This document shows positions 1 through 14,000 of a stretch of DNA of 64,000 nt, in pieces. How positions within the stretch are numbered: the first letter of the stretch is position 1; each line of letters starts with the position of its first letter. The stretch lies in assembly GCF_949628265.1 (NCBI RefSeq), contig NC_088786.1, positions 23,705,681 to 23,769,680 of the forward strand. Direction: 5' to 3'. The position numbers were made by a program, and so were the translations under genes. The stretch comes from Cloeon dipterum (Eukaryota > Arthropoda > Insecta > Ephemeroptera > Baetidae). The notes beneath the pieces are model-generated. The model did no database searches. It worked only from the letters and a program-made list of their open reading frames with translations, and was not told the origin of the DNA.

Positions 1-2009
1 AATTGTGGAAATAACACTCGGCCTCCTCTCTTATTTTTTCTTTGTAAGTAGAAACAATCTCTGCAAGGAGCCGTTCAGGAGTGGTGAATAAAAAAAGTCT
101 ACCAGAGACAAATCCAGCTTGATGACGTAATATTAATTGGAAATCTCCATATTGGTTCTTGCCGATTGCACCTCGACATAATCGCCGACGTGATTGGTGT
201 TAATTAAAATATACGTCTAAAAGTAATTTACAGTCTCAAAAACATTTTATCACAAAATATCATTGACTTTTTTACTATTAACTGAAGAGTTCTGTGGAAA
301 TTAGATTTGCTAGAAGTAAAATTATACCAGATCTATACAGAAAAATTAAAAGGTGTGCTTATTTAATTTTGTTAAGACAAGCCCAAAGATTTTGATACGT
401 GAAATCACTTATGTTGTTTCTGTTAATTGCTCTCAAATGCGTTTTTGACATTGCTGTGTCAACAAAAACCTGATGGAAGCACCTGGGAGCCAGTGAGAGC
501 ATTATCACATTATTATTTATTTTACAAGTATCATTAAACTATCTTTTGACAGATCAAATTATTGAAGAGCAACTCGCAAAAATGTATTATCTTAATTTGC
601 TGTTTGACGTCGAAACGAGTTAATAATTTAATAAAATGAAGAAATATTAACGATTAATCCACTTAATGCACCCAAGCAACAGATGAAGGGTTAAAAAATC
701 CGCTCGCAAATGAGCAGTGGTGGAGCTGAGTGTGGCGGCGCATGCGGGGGTACTGCAGGGGTGGAGCCGGTGACCCGAGGGCTCGTCCGCGGCGCAATGA
801 TCGACAGCTGGGTGCCGCGGAGAACAGCCGATTTAGCAGGTCGCGCGACGACAATTGGGTAGCGCGCAATCGGCGCATCTTTGCCCCTCTGATTGGACAT
901 TTGCTGGTACGGCCAAAGAAGCACATATTCGCTCGAGACGAGAAACGATTGGGCCGAAAATGGTGCTCGGCGGCCGTGGCTGATTCCCTTTTGGCTTGCG
1001 ATTTTCATGCTCGGCCGCAAATGTGCATGATTAATAATTATTACGGCAGGTGCACTCTTTTTAAGGCAACACACCACGTCTGGCTCCTCCGAATTAATTG
1101 CACCGATGCAAATGAAGCGGTAATATATGTACGCAGCTATTCCATGCTGCAGAATCATTTTGAAATCTCGTTCGCACCGAATTCCCTTAACGCTGCTGAT
1201 TGTGAGTCAGTCTCACATTCCGCTTTGCTGCCGAAGTCACGAAAACAATAAAAATTCTAATTTGGGAATCAATCGATCAGGCGTAAGGGCCTCTCGTTAC
1301 ATCAAAATGACAAATTAAAATTTCAGTTGAGACCACCGCCGCTTTTACTCGCCGCCGCTATTTCTTTATGAACTCTTCAGTTATTTATGTCCTGTTTTTT
1401 TTTCCATTGGAAAATTTTTACGTAAATAAGAATACCAGTTTTCTCTTTGAAGAGTTAAAACTAGCTTAGCGTGTTCCGATTGTGATCGACGAACCTAAAA
1501 TAAATCGTGTACCATACAGTCTGCACAACTCATTACGGAATTTATTAATAAAATACAGGTACTGAGTTTCAAAGTTGAGAGCCTCAAAGGCTAGATAATG
1601 ACGGCAAAATATAATCGACGTCCGCCCTCAGCGCGGCCCCCTTTGTAAATTCTAGCTTTGTCTACGCGAAAGCAGAGCATTTTTTCTCGTTGGGGAGATC
1701 TTGTGTCTAGAATTTTCCACTTGTATGGTTAACATCTGCTTTTAGGCGAATCCCTTGTATCTGAATCAGTTTTCATTTCACTCGAGACTTCCTTGAGATT
1801 TCATCTCAAAATCAATCGACGGAATAGTTTTTAGGTTTGAATGATCAAAAAAGACTAAAATTAATAAAAAAAACTCAATCTGTCTGCTGTACCTTACCTT
1901 ATGCATTGAAAGGTCAGAAGGTTAGTTCATGTATGAAAAGTGCCTTTTATTTCCCTCTCGTTTAAATCACTTGGAATAATAAATAAGTTGAGCCTTTGTC
2001 TGCTTGCAG
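1..2009. other. Non-coding region upstream of the first visible papilin exon
   Basis: No convincing coding exon was seen here. The frame of the first papilin exon (2010) is entered through a splice acceptor, so at least one upstream exon with the signal peptide must exist, either in this stretch or left of the window. About 715-1235 is clearly richer in G and C than its AT-rich flanks and has overlapping open frames on both strands without family similarity. It could be a conserved regulatory element or an old exon. The rest is AT-rich intron or intergenic DNA. Confidence 0.5.
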
Positions 2010-5000
2010 CACAAAATAAGGCACGCTCGACACAAGAAAATGGTCAACAACACCGAATTCGTTCCTGTAAATTATGTGGTGCTGGACGAGCGACCCGACT
2101 TGGGGCCGTGGAGCGAGTGGTCAGCACCCAGCTCGTGTTCTCGCTCGTGTGGAGGCGGAGTCGCCTTCCAGAGCAGAGAGTGCCCGTAAGTGCTTCTTTC
2201 TTACTTCTGCTGCTCCTAATGATTCTCTCGAGAGAGAGAGAAAGAAAGAAAGAAAATCACTGAGATCGAGCAGATAAAAGGCTGCTTATCTGATCCTATT
2301 TCTCTCTCGTGAGATCACGCGGAAAGAATTTTCGCCATTTCCAGTTTGATTTAATTACACACGCAAGTGCATTATTTTTCTCAGGCCAGGATCTACGTGT
2401 CAAGGGCCGGCCAAACGCTACTTCTCCTGCAACACAATGGTAAGAGTCGATTCGAGTATTTAAAATGAGTCTTGTGTGCTCGTCGGTGGTCCGTGGCGAC
2501 AGTAAATAACAACTTTTACAGTGGCCACCCGTGCCGAACAGTTAATAACCCCCGAGAATGAACACAACTGGCCATCCGCTGAACTTAATATATTAATATA
2601 TCGTGAATTATCGCGTGCTTTCAGCATTGTCCGCCGGGCTCGAAGGACTTCAGGTCGGAGCAGTGCTCTAAGTTCGACACCCAGGACTTTGAAGGAAATT
2701 TATATGAGTATGGGAGCACTTTCCACTTTTTAAATGTTTCAAATGGAAGGTTGTGAAGACAAAAAAACTAAAAATTTTGCAATAAATATTAACATTCAAA
2801 TTTTATTTATTAAAATTCAAGCATTCAATAAAATGGTCCAGGATAGAGCTGGAGCCAAACCCTTGATAACGTTAAAAAGCAACGAGACAGTAAATTCCGC
2901 AATATGTTTCCCCTCGTTACAACTTCATTGCTGGCAACAGCAATATTTCCGTACGCTGATTTCTTTACGTGTCAATTTCATTATAAGCCAATAAATCCAA
3001 TGCAACGTTATAACATTTAAAAATGTGTGTGCTTACAGGTGGATTCCATACACCAAAGGGGCGAATAATTGCGAGCTCAACTGCATGCCCAGGGGAGAGC
3101 GCTTTTTTAACGGATTTGCGAAAAAAGTCGTCGACGGCACGAGGTGCAATGATGAGACGCTCGACGTGTGTGTTGAAGGCACATGCATGGTAAATTTTCA
3201 GTAATATTTGTTAAAGCTGAGCTAGCAACCGCCACCACCGCAAATACAAATTTCAGCCCGTCGGCTGCGACTTGTTTCTTGGATCTTCTTTGCGTGAGGA
3301 CAAGTGCAGAGACTGCGGCGGCAACAACTCGGGCTGCATCACCGTCAGCAAGATCATTTCCTTTGAAACCGACTTGAGTGATGCTCAACCTGGTGCGTGA
3401 TATTTTTTAATTGCCTTGATGTATGGATAAATTTGATTTAACAACATTCTTTTTAACTAATCTTGTTGTCAGCATGTGTGATATCTTGGTCATTAAACGT
3501 GTTACGAGTAAGATTTAAGTCGATTATAATGCAATTATTAATTGTCTTACCTCCTGAGTGTGCCCACGGCTCGCTGCGAATTTACTTTTCAATGCGATAC
3601 TTTTAATCCATTTTAACAGGTCATTCAATATAATATATAAAAAAGACAAAAAGAGATAAAAACGTTTCATTTTTTTTCAATTTTTTTGGAAATTGAACAT
3701 TAAAAGAAAAACACGTTAATTTAACTTAATTAAAGGATCATATCACCTAATTTTTTTCCAATGTTGCTCGCATATTGCCGCTATTGCTTTTAATAAAAAA
3801 ATCATGTTTGAATATTTTTCCAATAGGCTACAACGACCTTCTTCTAATACCCGCTGGGGCAACAAATATCTTTGTTAGGGAGCTAAATCACGCCAACAAT
3901 TATCTTGGTAAAGAGTAGCCAATTTTATTTTCTTTAATTTGTAATCATTGCTTAATTATACAGCAATTAGGAATGAAAACAATACTTACTACCTGAATGG
4001 AAACTTCAATATTAACTACCCCAAGGATTTCCATTTTGCTGGAACTGTTTTCCATTATGAGCGCCAACCGAACAGCTTCTTGCTTGGTTCTGAAGTTATT
4101 CGAGCATTAGGACCAACAAACGAGTCACTTTATATCGCAGTAAGTAACATTTAAATTAAAAAAACTTCACTCTTTATAATTGGCAAATAACATTTTTTCA
4201 CTAATGAAAATTAAATACGCAGATATGATAACTAAACTATTGGAATTTAATATTAAGTCCTTTCCCTTAAAATTAGCTACTGTACCAAGAAAAGGGAGAG
4301 GGCATTGAATACGAGTATAGTTTCTCCAAGGAAGTGCAGTCAGGCGATCCGGACAGCTACTATTGGGTTACGCACGATTTCTCGGAGTGTAGCGCCCCGT
4401 GCGGAGGAGGTTTGCCCGTTTCTCATCAGCTCAAGCACCAAAAGCCAAGTTTTTAATGCTGCAGGTAGTCAAAACCGCACGCTGGGTTGTGCTAAGAAGA
4501 GCGACAACTCGGCCGTGAGCCTGCGACTATGCGACCCAGTCAAACGGCCCGCTACAACACAAGGGTGCAACGAGGAGCCCTGCGATCCCGAGTGGTTCAT
4601 CAGCCCCTGGGGCAACTGCACGCAGCCATGCAAGGGTGGAAATCAATTCAGGCAGGTTTACTGCCAGCAGATAATTAGCAACGCCAGGCCGACGGTGATC
4701 GAGGATGACGTGTGCGTCAAAAAGCTTGGCGAGAAACCCAGCGCTACCCAACCGTGCAACGAAGAGGGAATTTGCCCCCAGTGGCACCTTGATCCTTGGA
4801 CGCCGGTAACAAATTTATTACACTCTGATTGAGCCACAAAATGTATGCTTGTAATGTTTGTGAGCTGATTTCTAAATTTTTTAACTACTTTTGAATTAAA
4901 ATTGAGATAGTTGAAATAAAAAGAAAAATCTCTTGCTCTTGGAATTTTAAAGTGTTATGTTCAGAATCAAACAAAATTCATTTTTGGATGTGATGGAAAA

Positions 5001-8000
5001 TCAGTTAGGTTAATTTTTTATTTGATAATCACAGATCACAGAGGTTAATTTTTGTAATGATATTTCGTTTTTGTCATGAAGCCCGTTTCTTTCGGAAAAT
5101 ACATTAGTAACTATACTGGTTGCATTGCATTTAATCCTTTCAACTTTCAGTGCGACAAACTCTGCGGAAAAGGCAAGCAGTACAGAAAAGTGACGTGCTA
5201 CAAAGTTATCGAGGGAAAGATTGTGGTCCAAGAAGACTCTGTGTGCCACGAGGAGCGCCCACCATCCGAGCAGGTTTGTAACAACCAACCCTGTGACGGA
5301 GTGGACTGGATGGTGTCCGAGTGGTCCACGGTAAAAACTGATATAGTGCTGCATACAGCTTAGTTAAACTACGGCTGACTTTCCAGTGCGAGGATAAGTG
5401 TGGACTGTCCAAAAAAACAAGAACGGTGGTTTGCGCCTCCCTAAAGGGTGAAATTTATCCTGAGGAAAGCTGCAACCTGGAAAACAAGCCGTCCGAGATG
5501 GAAAATTGCAGCGTGACCGTGTGCACCAATCAGTGGTATGCGGCACAATGGAGTTCCGTGAGTGGCAATATCCTTTAAGCCATTGGAGTTTAATTTAAAT
5601 CCATGTGTCCAGTGCTCTGCTGACTGCGGCAAAGGAGTGCGTACCAGGGAAGTCTTCTGCGGCCAAATAGTAAATGAAGGTATTTCCAAAGTGTCTGATG
5701 AACTGTGCGACGCCAAATTGAAATATTCCGAGGAGGAAGCGTGCGAGGGGACAACAAAGTGCGAAGGACTCTGGTTCGCAGGACCATGGAGCCAGGTAAT
5801 TTTCCTTCGTATTATCTCGTTAACAGTTATTAATTATAAACATGGAAATTTTAGTGCAAAAAATGCAGTGATGTACAGAAAAGAGAGGTCATTTGCTTTG
5901 TCAACGGGTTCGCGGGTGACCCAAGCAAATGTGACCCCAGCGCATTGTCTCCCAAAACTCAGGACTGCACTGAGCCTTGTGGAAAAGGTTTCTGGAAAAT
6001 TTATGCTTGACAATTCTAATACAAAAATGCTATTCAATGCTTTAGATGATGACGACTTAATCACACCTGTCGACATTACTGAGCCATCTACTCCAACCGA
6101 GGAGGACGATCCTGACTGCATAGACTCTGAGGAAGAAGTTGGCATCTATGAATTGCCACCTCTGCCTAAAGATAATGATTATGAAGAAGATGACTACAAG
6201 GATGGCGACGAAGTAACGGAAACAACAGTAATTCCAACGGAATCCGAGCCTACAGAAGGCTCCGGCCTCACCACACTCGTAATTTGAAAAGTAAATGTCT
6301 AGATTCACGAAATAAATATATTTTTAAGGATTCTGTGACCGAGTCAACATCCGGGTTTACATCCAGCACAGGCTTTGAAACGTCGTCGTCATTTGGTCTA
6401 GACGCTAGCAAATCGACCCAAGGTAAAAAGAATATTCAAATTTATTTATAAATTAATTATGTAATGATCTGTAATTTTCTGTGACAGATTCGGAGTACAT
6501 AGATGTTTCAACTGAGAGGATCACACCAACCTACACAGAAGAGTCAAGTGCTGCTTCTTCAAGCGAATCTGGCTTTGGAACTGCTGAAACAATATCCAGC
6601 AGCGAAGATTCTGCGTCAGAGTATTTTGCTTCAACAGTGACGCCTCAAGAGGGTACCAGCTCAGTTGCTACAGAGGAAACCAAATCCAGCTCGGAAGACC
6701 ATGAAATCACCGTGGAGACGACTGAATCTACAGCTATCAGCAGTGAAGCTACCACAGCAATGAGTGAAACAACATCATCCTCAATGGTAGACCCAACAAC
6801 AACCCAGAAGATAAAGCCCAAAAATAAGTGTGGAAATGAATCCGATTATGATGAACCGGTTGTTGAAGGAGAACGTGTGAAGGATGACTGCAAGGATCAA
6901 ACTGATAAAGTTGCCATGTCAACTAGTACCAATCCACCTTCAAGTTCAAAAACAGAAATATTTTTATCCACTGAGTCTCCTACTGCGTCTCCCTCTGAAT
7001 CTTCTACTGCGTCTCCCATTGGGTCTTCCACTGATTCTTCTACTCCCATTGGGTCATCTACTGCGTCCCAAACCGAAACTGAAGAGGGATCTGGTACCGG
7101 TTCAACTGATTACTCATCGAAATCCACTTTCTTCACTGAAGAGACTGATCTGTACACCGAAGGGTCTGGAGATTTGCCCACTGTGCCTGATTTTACCAAG
7201 ATAATGATATCAGACGAACCCACCTTTACATCAGACGGTGAATTCACCACTTTCATGGGCAAGTATTGACTGTTAATTTTGTTTCTAGAATCATTTTTTT
7301 ACCATTACAGATGCATTTTCGACCAAGGGCGAATTCATCTCGCCGAAACCTAAAATGTGCAAGAAGCGCAAGCCAAAGTGCTCTACCACTAAGTACGGCT
7401 GCTGCATTGACGGCGTAACAGCTGCCAAAGGACCTTTCAAAGAAGGCAATTAATTTAAACAAAATAATTATAACATCGTAGAAAACATGTGTTCTCCAGG
7501 TTGCGCGCATCCGAAAACCTGCAAAGATACAAAGTACAGCTGCTGCCCTGACGGGATTTCCATGGCAAAGGGACCATATTTGTTTGGCTGCAAGTTGCCT
7601 GACTGCCAGAAGACCCTATATGGCTGCTGCAAGGACAATGTTACCGCGGCCACGGGCAATGACTTTGAAGGCTGCGAAGACGAACTGTCTTGCGAAAAAA
7701 CCAAGTAATTTGTCGCAGTTTCGTTGGAAGAATTTGGTCTTGGAATTTTTGAAATTTCAGATTTGGCTGTTGTGATGATGGCTTCACTAAAGCCATCACT
7801 GAAGACAAAAGAAATTGCGTGCCTTGCAATAAAACCAAATTCGGATGCTGTGCTGACGGAAAGAGGCCAGCTAGGGATGAAAAGAAGAGAAAGGGATGCA
7901 GAGGTTCACTTACAAAATTCAAATAAAATCGCACAATCTATAATTTCTCTCTTACCAGTCAATTGCCACAAGACTGAGTTCGGTTGCTGTCCGAACAACA

Positions 8001-11000
8001 AAACTGTCGCTAAAGGACTCGATTTTCATGGCTGTGGAGTCATCAACGAGAAGAACTGCTCCGCGTCGTATTTCAAATGCTGTCCAGACGGTGTTAGCCC
8101 GGGTAAATGTTCACAAATAAAGCGTTTTTCGGTTGTTATCTTGTTCTATCTTACAGCACTCGGCCCCAAGTTCAAAGGTTGCCAGTCAGCTTGCCAGCAG
8201 TCCAAGTTCGGATGCTGTCAAGACGTGCTCACCCCTGCACACGGACCGAACGAGGAGGGTTGCTGTATTAACTCCCAATATGGTTGTTGTCCCGACAACA
8301 TTCTTCCGGCGGGAGGCCCGAGTCTGCAGGGTAATATCAGTATTTTTCATTATTTTTCGTTTGACTTTAATAATTTTCCCTCCAGGCTGTGATTGCACAC
8401 AGTCCAAATTCGGCTGCTGTCCAAACGGCGTTGATTATGCTAAGGGAACCAACAAAGAGGGCTGTGGCTGCAGATACGCTGAACACGGCTGCTGCCCTGA
8501 TGGATTCTCTGAAGCAGAAGGCCCAGACTTCAAAGGCTGCCCATGCCATAGCTTCCAGTTCGGTTGCTGTCCAGACGGAAAAACCGTGGCTAAGGGACCG
8601 GCTAACGCGGGCTGCGCGTGCAAAGACACCGAATTCGGCTGCTGTCCAGATAACGTCACGTCAGCTCAGGGCGAGAACTATGAGGGATGTGGTTGCGCGG
8701 CTACCGAATTTGGATGCTGCCTTGATGGGGTCAGTGAAGCCAAAGGCGAGAAGTTTGAAGAGTGTGCCGACGCACCGAAATTCTCTGGAGGTATAGTTTA
8801 AATTAAAAATATAAATAATGGTTTTTTAGTTTATTGCCCAAGCATGTCTTATTTCAAGCTTAAATCTAAATTTGGCCAAAAATTTCAGAGGCGTGTGCTT
8901 TGCCAAAGGAAAAGGGCGATTGCCGAAACTTCTCTATCAAATGGTACTTCGACGCTGAATACGGCGGATGCACCAGATTTTGGTACGGCGGTTGCGATGG
9001 AAACAACAATAGATTCGAATCTCTGGAGGAGTGTAAAAACTCTTGCGTCATGCCCGAAGGCAAAGGTATGCTTTGCAACAAAAACTGCACTGAATTTTTG
9101 CGCAGGCATGATTTGCATGGATTTTGCATTTGTCCCTTATAGACGCATGCTTCCTCCCAAAAATCCACGGACCGTGCGAGGGCTACCACCCGACCTGGTA
9201 CTACGACAGCGAGAGGAAGCACTGCACCCAGTTCATTTACGGCGGCTGTCTGGGCAACAACAACCGCTTCCAAACCAGAGAGGAGTGCCAGCAACTGTGC
9301 GCCCACCAGGAACTCAAAGGTCGACAAATTACAAATGCCCGTGTTTCAAAGATATGAGATATGCGTGTGTGCGCGTGTGCATTGGGCCAAAATAAATCAT
9401 TTTCTCTTTTTCTTAATTTCCACACGATCCGTTGCAGACAAGTGTGCTCAGCCAGTGTCTGAGGGTCCTTGCAACGGAAATTTCGAACGTTGGTACTTTG
9501 ACAGCGACGACTCAACTTGCAAGAGATTCAGATACGGCGGGTGCAAAGGCAACCAGAACAACTTCCTCACCGAGGCTGCCTGCCAACAACAGTGCGTCGC
9601 TCCTGCTTCATTCAGAGGTATCCCAAAAACTAGACCTATCAAATTATCAATTACGCTTACAAAATGTAATTTGAGACTGGTTACGGAGAAAAGCTTAATT
9701 CTGTCAACGGATGTTTATTTTCCGAAGGGAAAATTGTATATGATAAACTGAGAAACTTGTAAAAAATACATGAAAAAAAATTCCAACAGCTTCGAATAGG
9801 TGCGCGCTTCCGAAAGACAAGGGTCCTTGCAAAGGGTCGATGCTGCAGTGGTACTTCGACGCAAAAGCCGCAGAGTGCAAGGTTTTCAGCTTTGGTGGCT
9901 GCCTGGGCAATGCCAACAGGTTCCAGTCGCACACCGAGTGCGCCACCACCTGCCACACTCGAGGTTTTTCCACATTTCAGCTTTTCGTTTGGTGTTGGCT
10001 GGGCGGATTCATTTAATTTAACATGAGAATGCATTTTTGTACATTTTTTACCGCATGTTCGGTGAATGGCTTTATAACACTTGTTTGCACGGTGCGCAGA
10101 TGTATGCAATGAGCCCGTGTCTGCCGACGAAAGTTGTGCCGTTGATCAAAAGCTAGCACGCTGGAGGTTTGACGTGCGAGAAAACCGCTGCTTGCCCTTC
10201 TACTCCAAGGGCTGTGACGTGAGCAGCAGAAACACTTTCGTAAGCGAACCTGAGTGCGAAGACAGGTGCCCCAAAGAGATTGGTAAGACAAACACAACAC
10301 ATACACATATGTCTTGGCTTTTCTGTCAAAGTCTTCTTTGCTTTTATTACCAACAAAATTTGCTTAATACACTTGCACTGTGATGCGATGCAAAGAACAA
10401 TTAATTATTTGTTTTGTTTTGCTAACCAAAGGAACTTGAGTTTGGTCAAGCAGTGGGTAACTTTTTGTGTTATTTTGAGCAGAAGAGGACATTTGCCGTC
10501 TGGCGCCAAAGGCCGGTAACTGCAGAGATTACGTTAGTCGGTGGTACTACAACGTTGAACAGAAACGCTGTCTCCAGTTCTACTACGGGGGTTGTGAGGG
10601 CAACGCGAATAATTTCGAAAACGAGGATGATTGTACCAAGAGGTGCACGATGGAAGAGGAGCCCTCAGAGCCGTTCAGACAGGGTAAACTAAATATGCAA
10701 TTTTGAATTATGTCCTTAATTCGCTGTCAACATGCTACACAAACTCATGAGCTTTGTCTTTTTCCAGAATTCTGTTTGCAGCCACCTGAGGAAGGCCAAT
10801 GCAAAAAATACGTCAATCGGTGGTATTACGACCGAAACGAAGGTTTCTGCAAAGAGTTCAACTACGGCGGCTGTGAAGGGAACCAGAACAGGTACAGAAG
10901 CAAGCAGGAGTGCGAGCAGAAGTGTGGAAATGTGCAAGGTACGCACGCTTGTAGACCTTACTACTCCAGATCGTAACTTTCCATTGCTTATTTCAGATCC

Positions 11001-14000
11001 GTGCAGCCTGCCCAGAGTATCGAGGGCGTGCGAACACAGCGTTATTCAGTACTACTACTCTTCGCACACTGACTCTTGCCACGCCACTAGTCGCGGCGAG
11101 TGCATATTGAACACAAACAGGTTCAACTCGAAGGAGAACTGTGAGGCAAAATGCCGAAGAGGGCCTGCACCACCGACCCAACCACGTAAGTTACTTAATA
11201 TTTATGTTGGAAATCCATGAGTTTACATTTACATGCCAGTGTGTTGAGATGTTAAAATTGAAAGGCATGAAAAATATATTTTTTTTTTCATAAATAAAGA
11301 CTTAAAAGATCACACCTCGGCTTGAGAAAAGCAAATACCCATGTTTTCTTTAATTATAATTTTAAGCTGAACCACCCAAGCCAAAAGAAGACGAGTGCAG
11401 AGTGCTGCCGGAACCTGGTGACTGCAGTGAGCAACATGAAAAATGGTTCTTTGATGTTCGACGCAACGATTGCTTGCGGTTCATCTACTCAGGTTGCGGA
11501 GGCAACACCAACCGCTTCCAAACGAGGGAGGAATGTCTGGGAACATGTGCGCAAGACCGAGGTACGTGCCAGCCTTTTCTTACTCTTGGGTGTCTCGTAT
11601 TTAGTGTCAGTAATCTTTATGTAAGCTAGAATTTTGCAAAATGCCCGCGGACAAGGGCGGTTGCACTGACTCATACCAGCGTTTCTACTTTGACTACTAT
11701 TCTGGCGAGTGCAAGCCGTTCACATACACTGGTTGCGGCGGCAACCGTAACCATTTCGAGGACGTGGGCACTTGCTTCTATTACTGCGGCAGCGTAAGGT
11801 CGCCGCCGGTGGTGGAAATACCGCCGCCGGTTACGGGTAAACCAGCCACCCCACGCACAGCACTGATTTTGCACATGCACTCTCTTAAAGCAGCACTAAA
11901 TCACGCCGCGACACGCCAAGCACTCGCACAATGCACAAATCTGCTATCTAACTAAGCGCTATCAAAGGACAAAGACCCTTAAAAATTGGGACACGAAGAT
12001 ATGGTATAAAGTTGTGGATAGTAAAATTTGTGCGATAAGTTAACTCCATCGGAGAAGCTCATTTCTAACAAAACACCGTTAAAAATCGCTTAGTTCACAT
12101 TTAAAATTTATTCTGCTCCTATCCCTTAATTTTATGAGTAAAATCTTATTTCCTACTCTCTTTTGAAATATTGCTGATTGAAAAAGCACGATATATCACG
12201 TCTTGTCCGTTCTCTAGAATTCTAACCTTTGATGTAAATCAAGTTTTAGATTTAATGAGAAAATAAATTTCCAGCATAGTACTATTTATTGCACCGCAAA
12301 GAGTAATAATTATAAGTATTCCGAGGCACTAACAAGGACGATAATATGTCAGCACTTAGCTTTCAATATTGTCAGCATAGTATCCAAGTTCTCCACACAG
12401 TCTCTATATCCGTCGACCAAGACCATATCTGGGTTGAGTTGGATGGAGAGCGCCTTCATCCTTTCATGCTCGGGCCAAACGCACTCCTCGAAGTAGCCAG
12501 GCACATCAGGCGGGTCGTAATTCCTCAGATCACGCCTCAGCAGGCACTGCTCCTTGGTCAGCGTGAAGTAGAACTTGAGGTCGCACAGCCGCGACGTCCA
12601 CTCGTCATTCAGGACCAAAAAGCCATCCAAAATAAGCACCTTCATGTTGGTTTCCGGCACTTGGACGCTCGGCTGTACCGTCAGAACTTTTGCTGGCAGT
12701 TTTTCGTCGTCTGGACAGCTCAGGCAGGGTGTGTAGGTGTCCTCGGTGCCATCCAGGATGTGCTGAATGCTGCTTCGCCACGCTTCCCAGTTGAGCGCGC
12801 TTGGAATGTCAAAGTTGATGTGATCGAGGCCCAGCACCTGCTGGTGCTCAGGGTCCGTCAGATCGCGGAAGTACCTATCAAGGCCAAGGTAACGCGAGCC
12901 GGGCAGCAGCGAGTGCAGCTTGCGGGACATTAGGCTCTTGCCACCGCATGTCACTCCAGACACGCCTATCACTAGCCAGCCCTTAGTCGGCATTTTGAAT
13001 AGCGACGTTTAATGTATTATGGTAGATACAGCAGACGGTGAATAAGGTAAGGCTGCTGATGAACACAAGGCCAGAGTAGGCGGGCACGACCAACGCGTAC
13101 CAAGGGTTAGGGAAGAGGCGCGTGAAGAGATCGTCTGGACCGGCAAACGGTAGACCAACTATCCACAGGGTGTAGTAGACTAAGAGGATGCTGGACGCGA
13201 CAAGGATTAGTTGGCCAATAGTGCGAGTAGCCAGCATTTGATTCACTCAATATGATAATCAATCGTCTGCGACGTAGTTCTTCTCAAACCTGACAAAGTC
13301 TGCTTCTGTGAACAAAGTCGAAGTTATTTTCTTCTGCTCACAACTTCGCTCAGCAATTCTCTTGGCTGTTCTCTCTAGAATCTGAAATTTAATAGAGTAT
13401 TTAGCGCAAGTTTAATTAAAAAATGTATATTGGCAATTACAAATGATCAAATTAACAAGAGAAATTGTTTAGTTACATACCTTTACAGCACTCTTGAGAT
13501 CGATGGTGGAAATCTGGCTTAAACTTTGCAAACGCCTCAAGTTTTCTTGGACGATCTGGTCCTCGTTTTCTTCATCAAACTTAGGCCCCAAGTGCTTCAG
13601 GGAAGGAAGAAGCAGGCCTTTTGAGCCTAAGATTGTCGACTCTAAAGAAAAATTAATTATAGTTCATGATTGAAACAAGTTGAAGTTGAGATATTTTACT
13701 TTGCTGGAACTGCTCGTCTCTTGCCTTCCTCCTACTTTTCTTGACGCCGCGACGCTCAGCACTGATAATCAGCTCCTTCCCACTCTTCTTGCCCTCTACC
13801 ATAACAAAAACATCGATTAAAGCGCTCTTAGATAAGAGAATATAAGCGTAATTGCTTGTTTATGATTACAGAAGTAATTAACGACTTGTTCGCCGGTTCA
13901 TAGTCGTTTGTTTGGCGTTCTACATTCATGCAAACATCAAAACGTGCTCGTATTACCAATTTATGTAAAATTCATACATAATGAATGTATTGTTTTCAGT

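Noticed and set aside
730-1251. A 173-codon open frame on the plus strand and an overlapping one on the minus strand
   Set aside because: Both are Arg/Ser-rich translations of GC-rich DNA, lack splice-consistent partners and resemble no family; open frames on both strands point to composition.
4410-4464. Frame continuing from the TSP1 exon into LPVSHQLK and a stop
   Set aside because: A short GT-AG intron (4410-4464) restores the conserved GGGSQNRTLGC sequence, so this is not a truncated papilin.
8889-11836. Kunitz array as venom-type protease inhibitors or toxins
   Set aside because: The domains are in one frame with ADAMTS, Ig and PLAC modules of papilin, an extracellular matrix protein.
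12346-12933. A 195-codon plus-strand open frame opposite NMRK
   Set aside because: The minus strand encodes a clear NMRK with all motifs; the plus frame is its antisense shadow.
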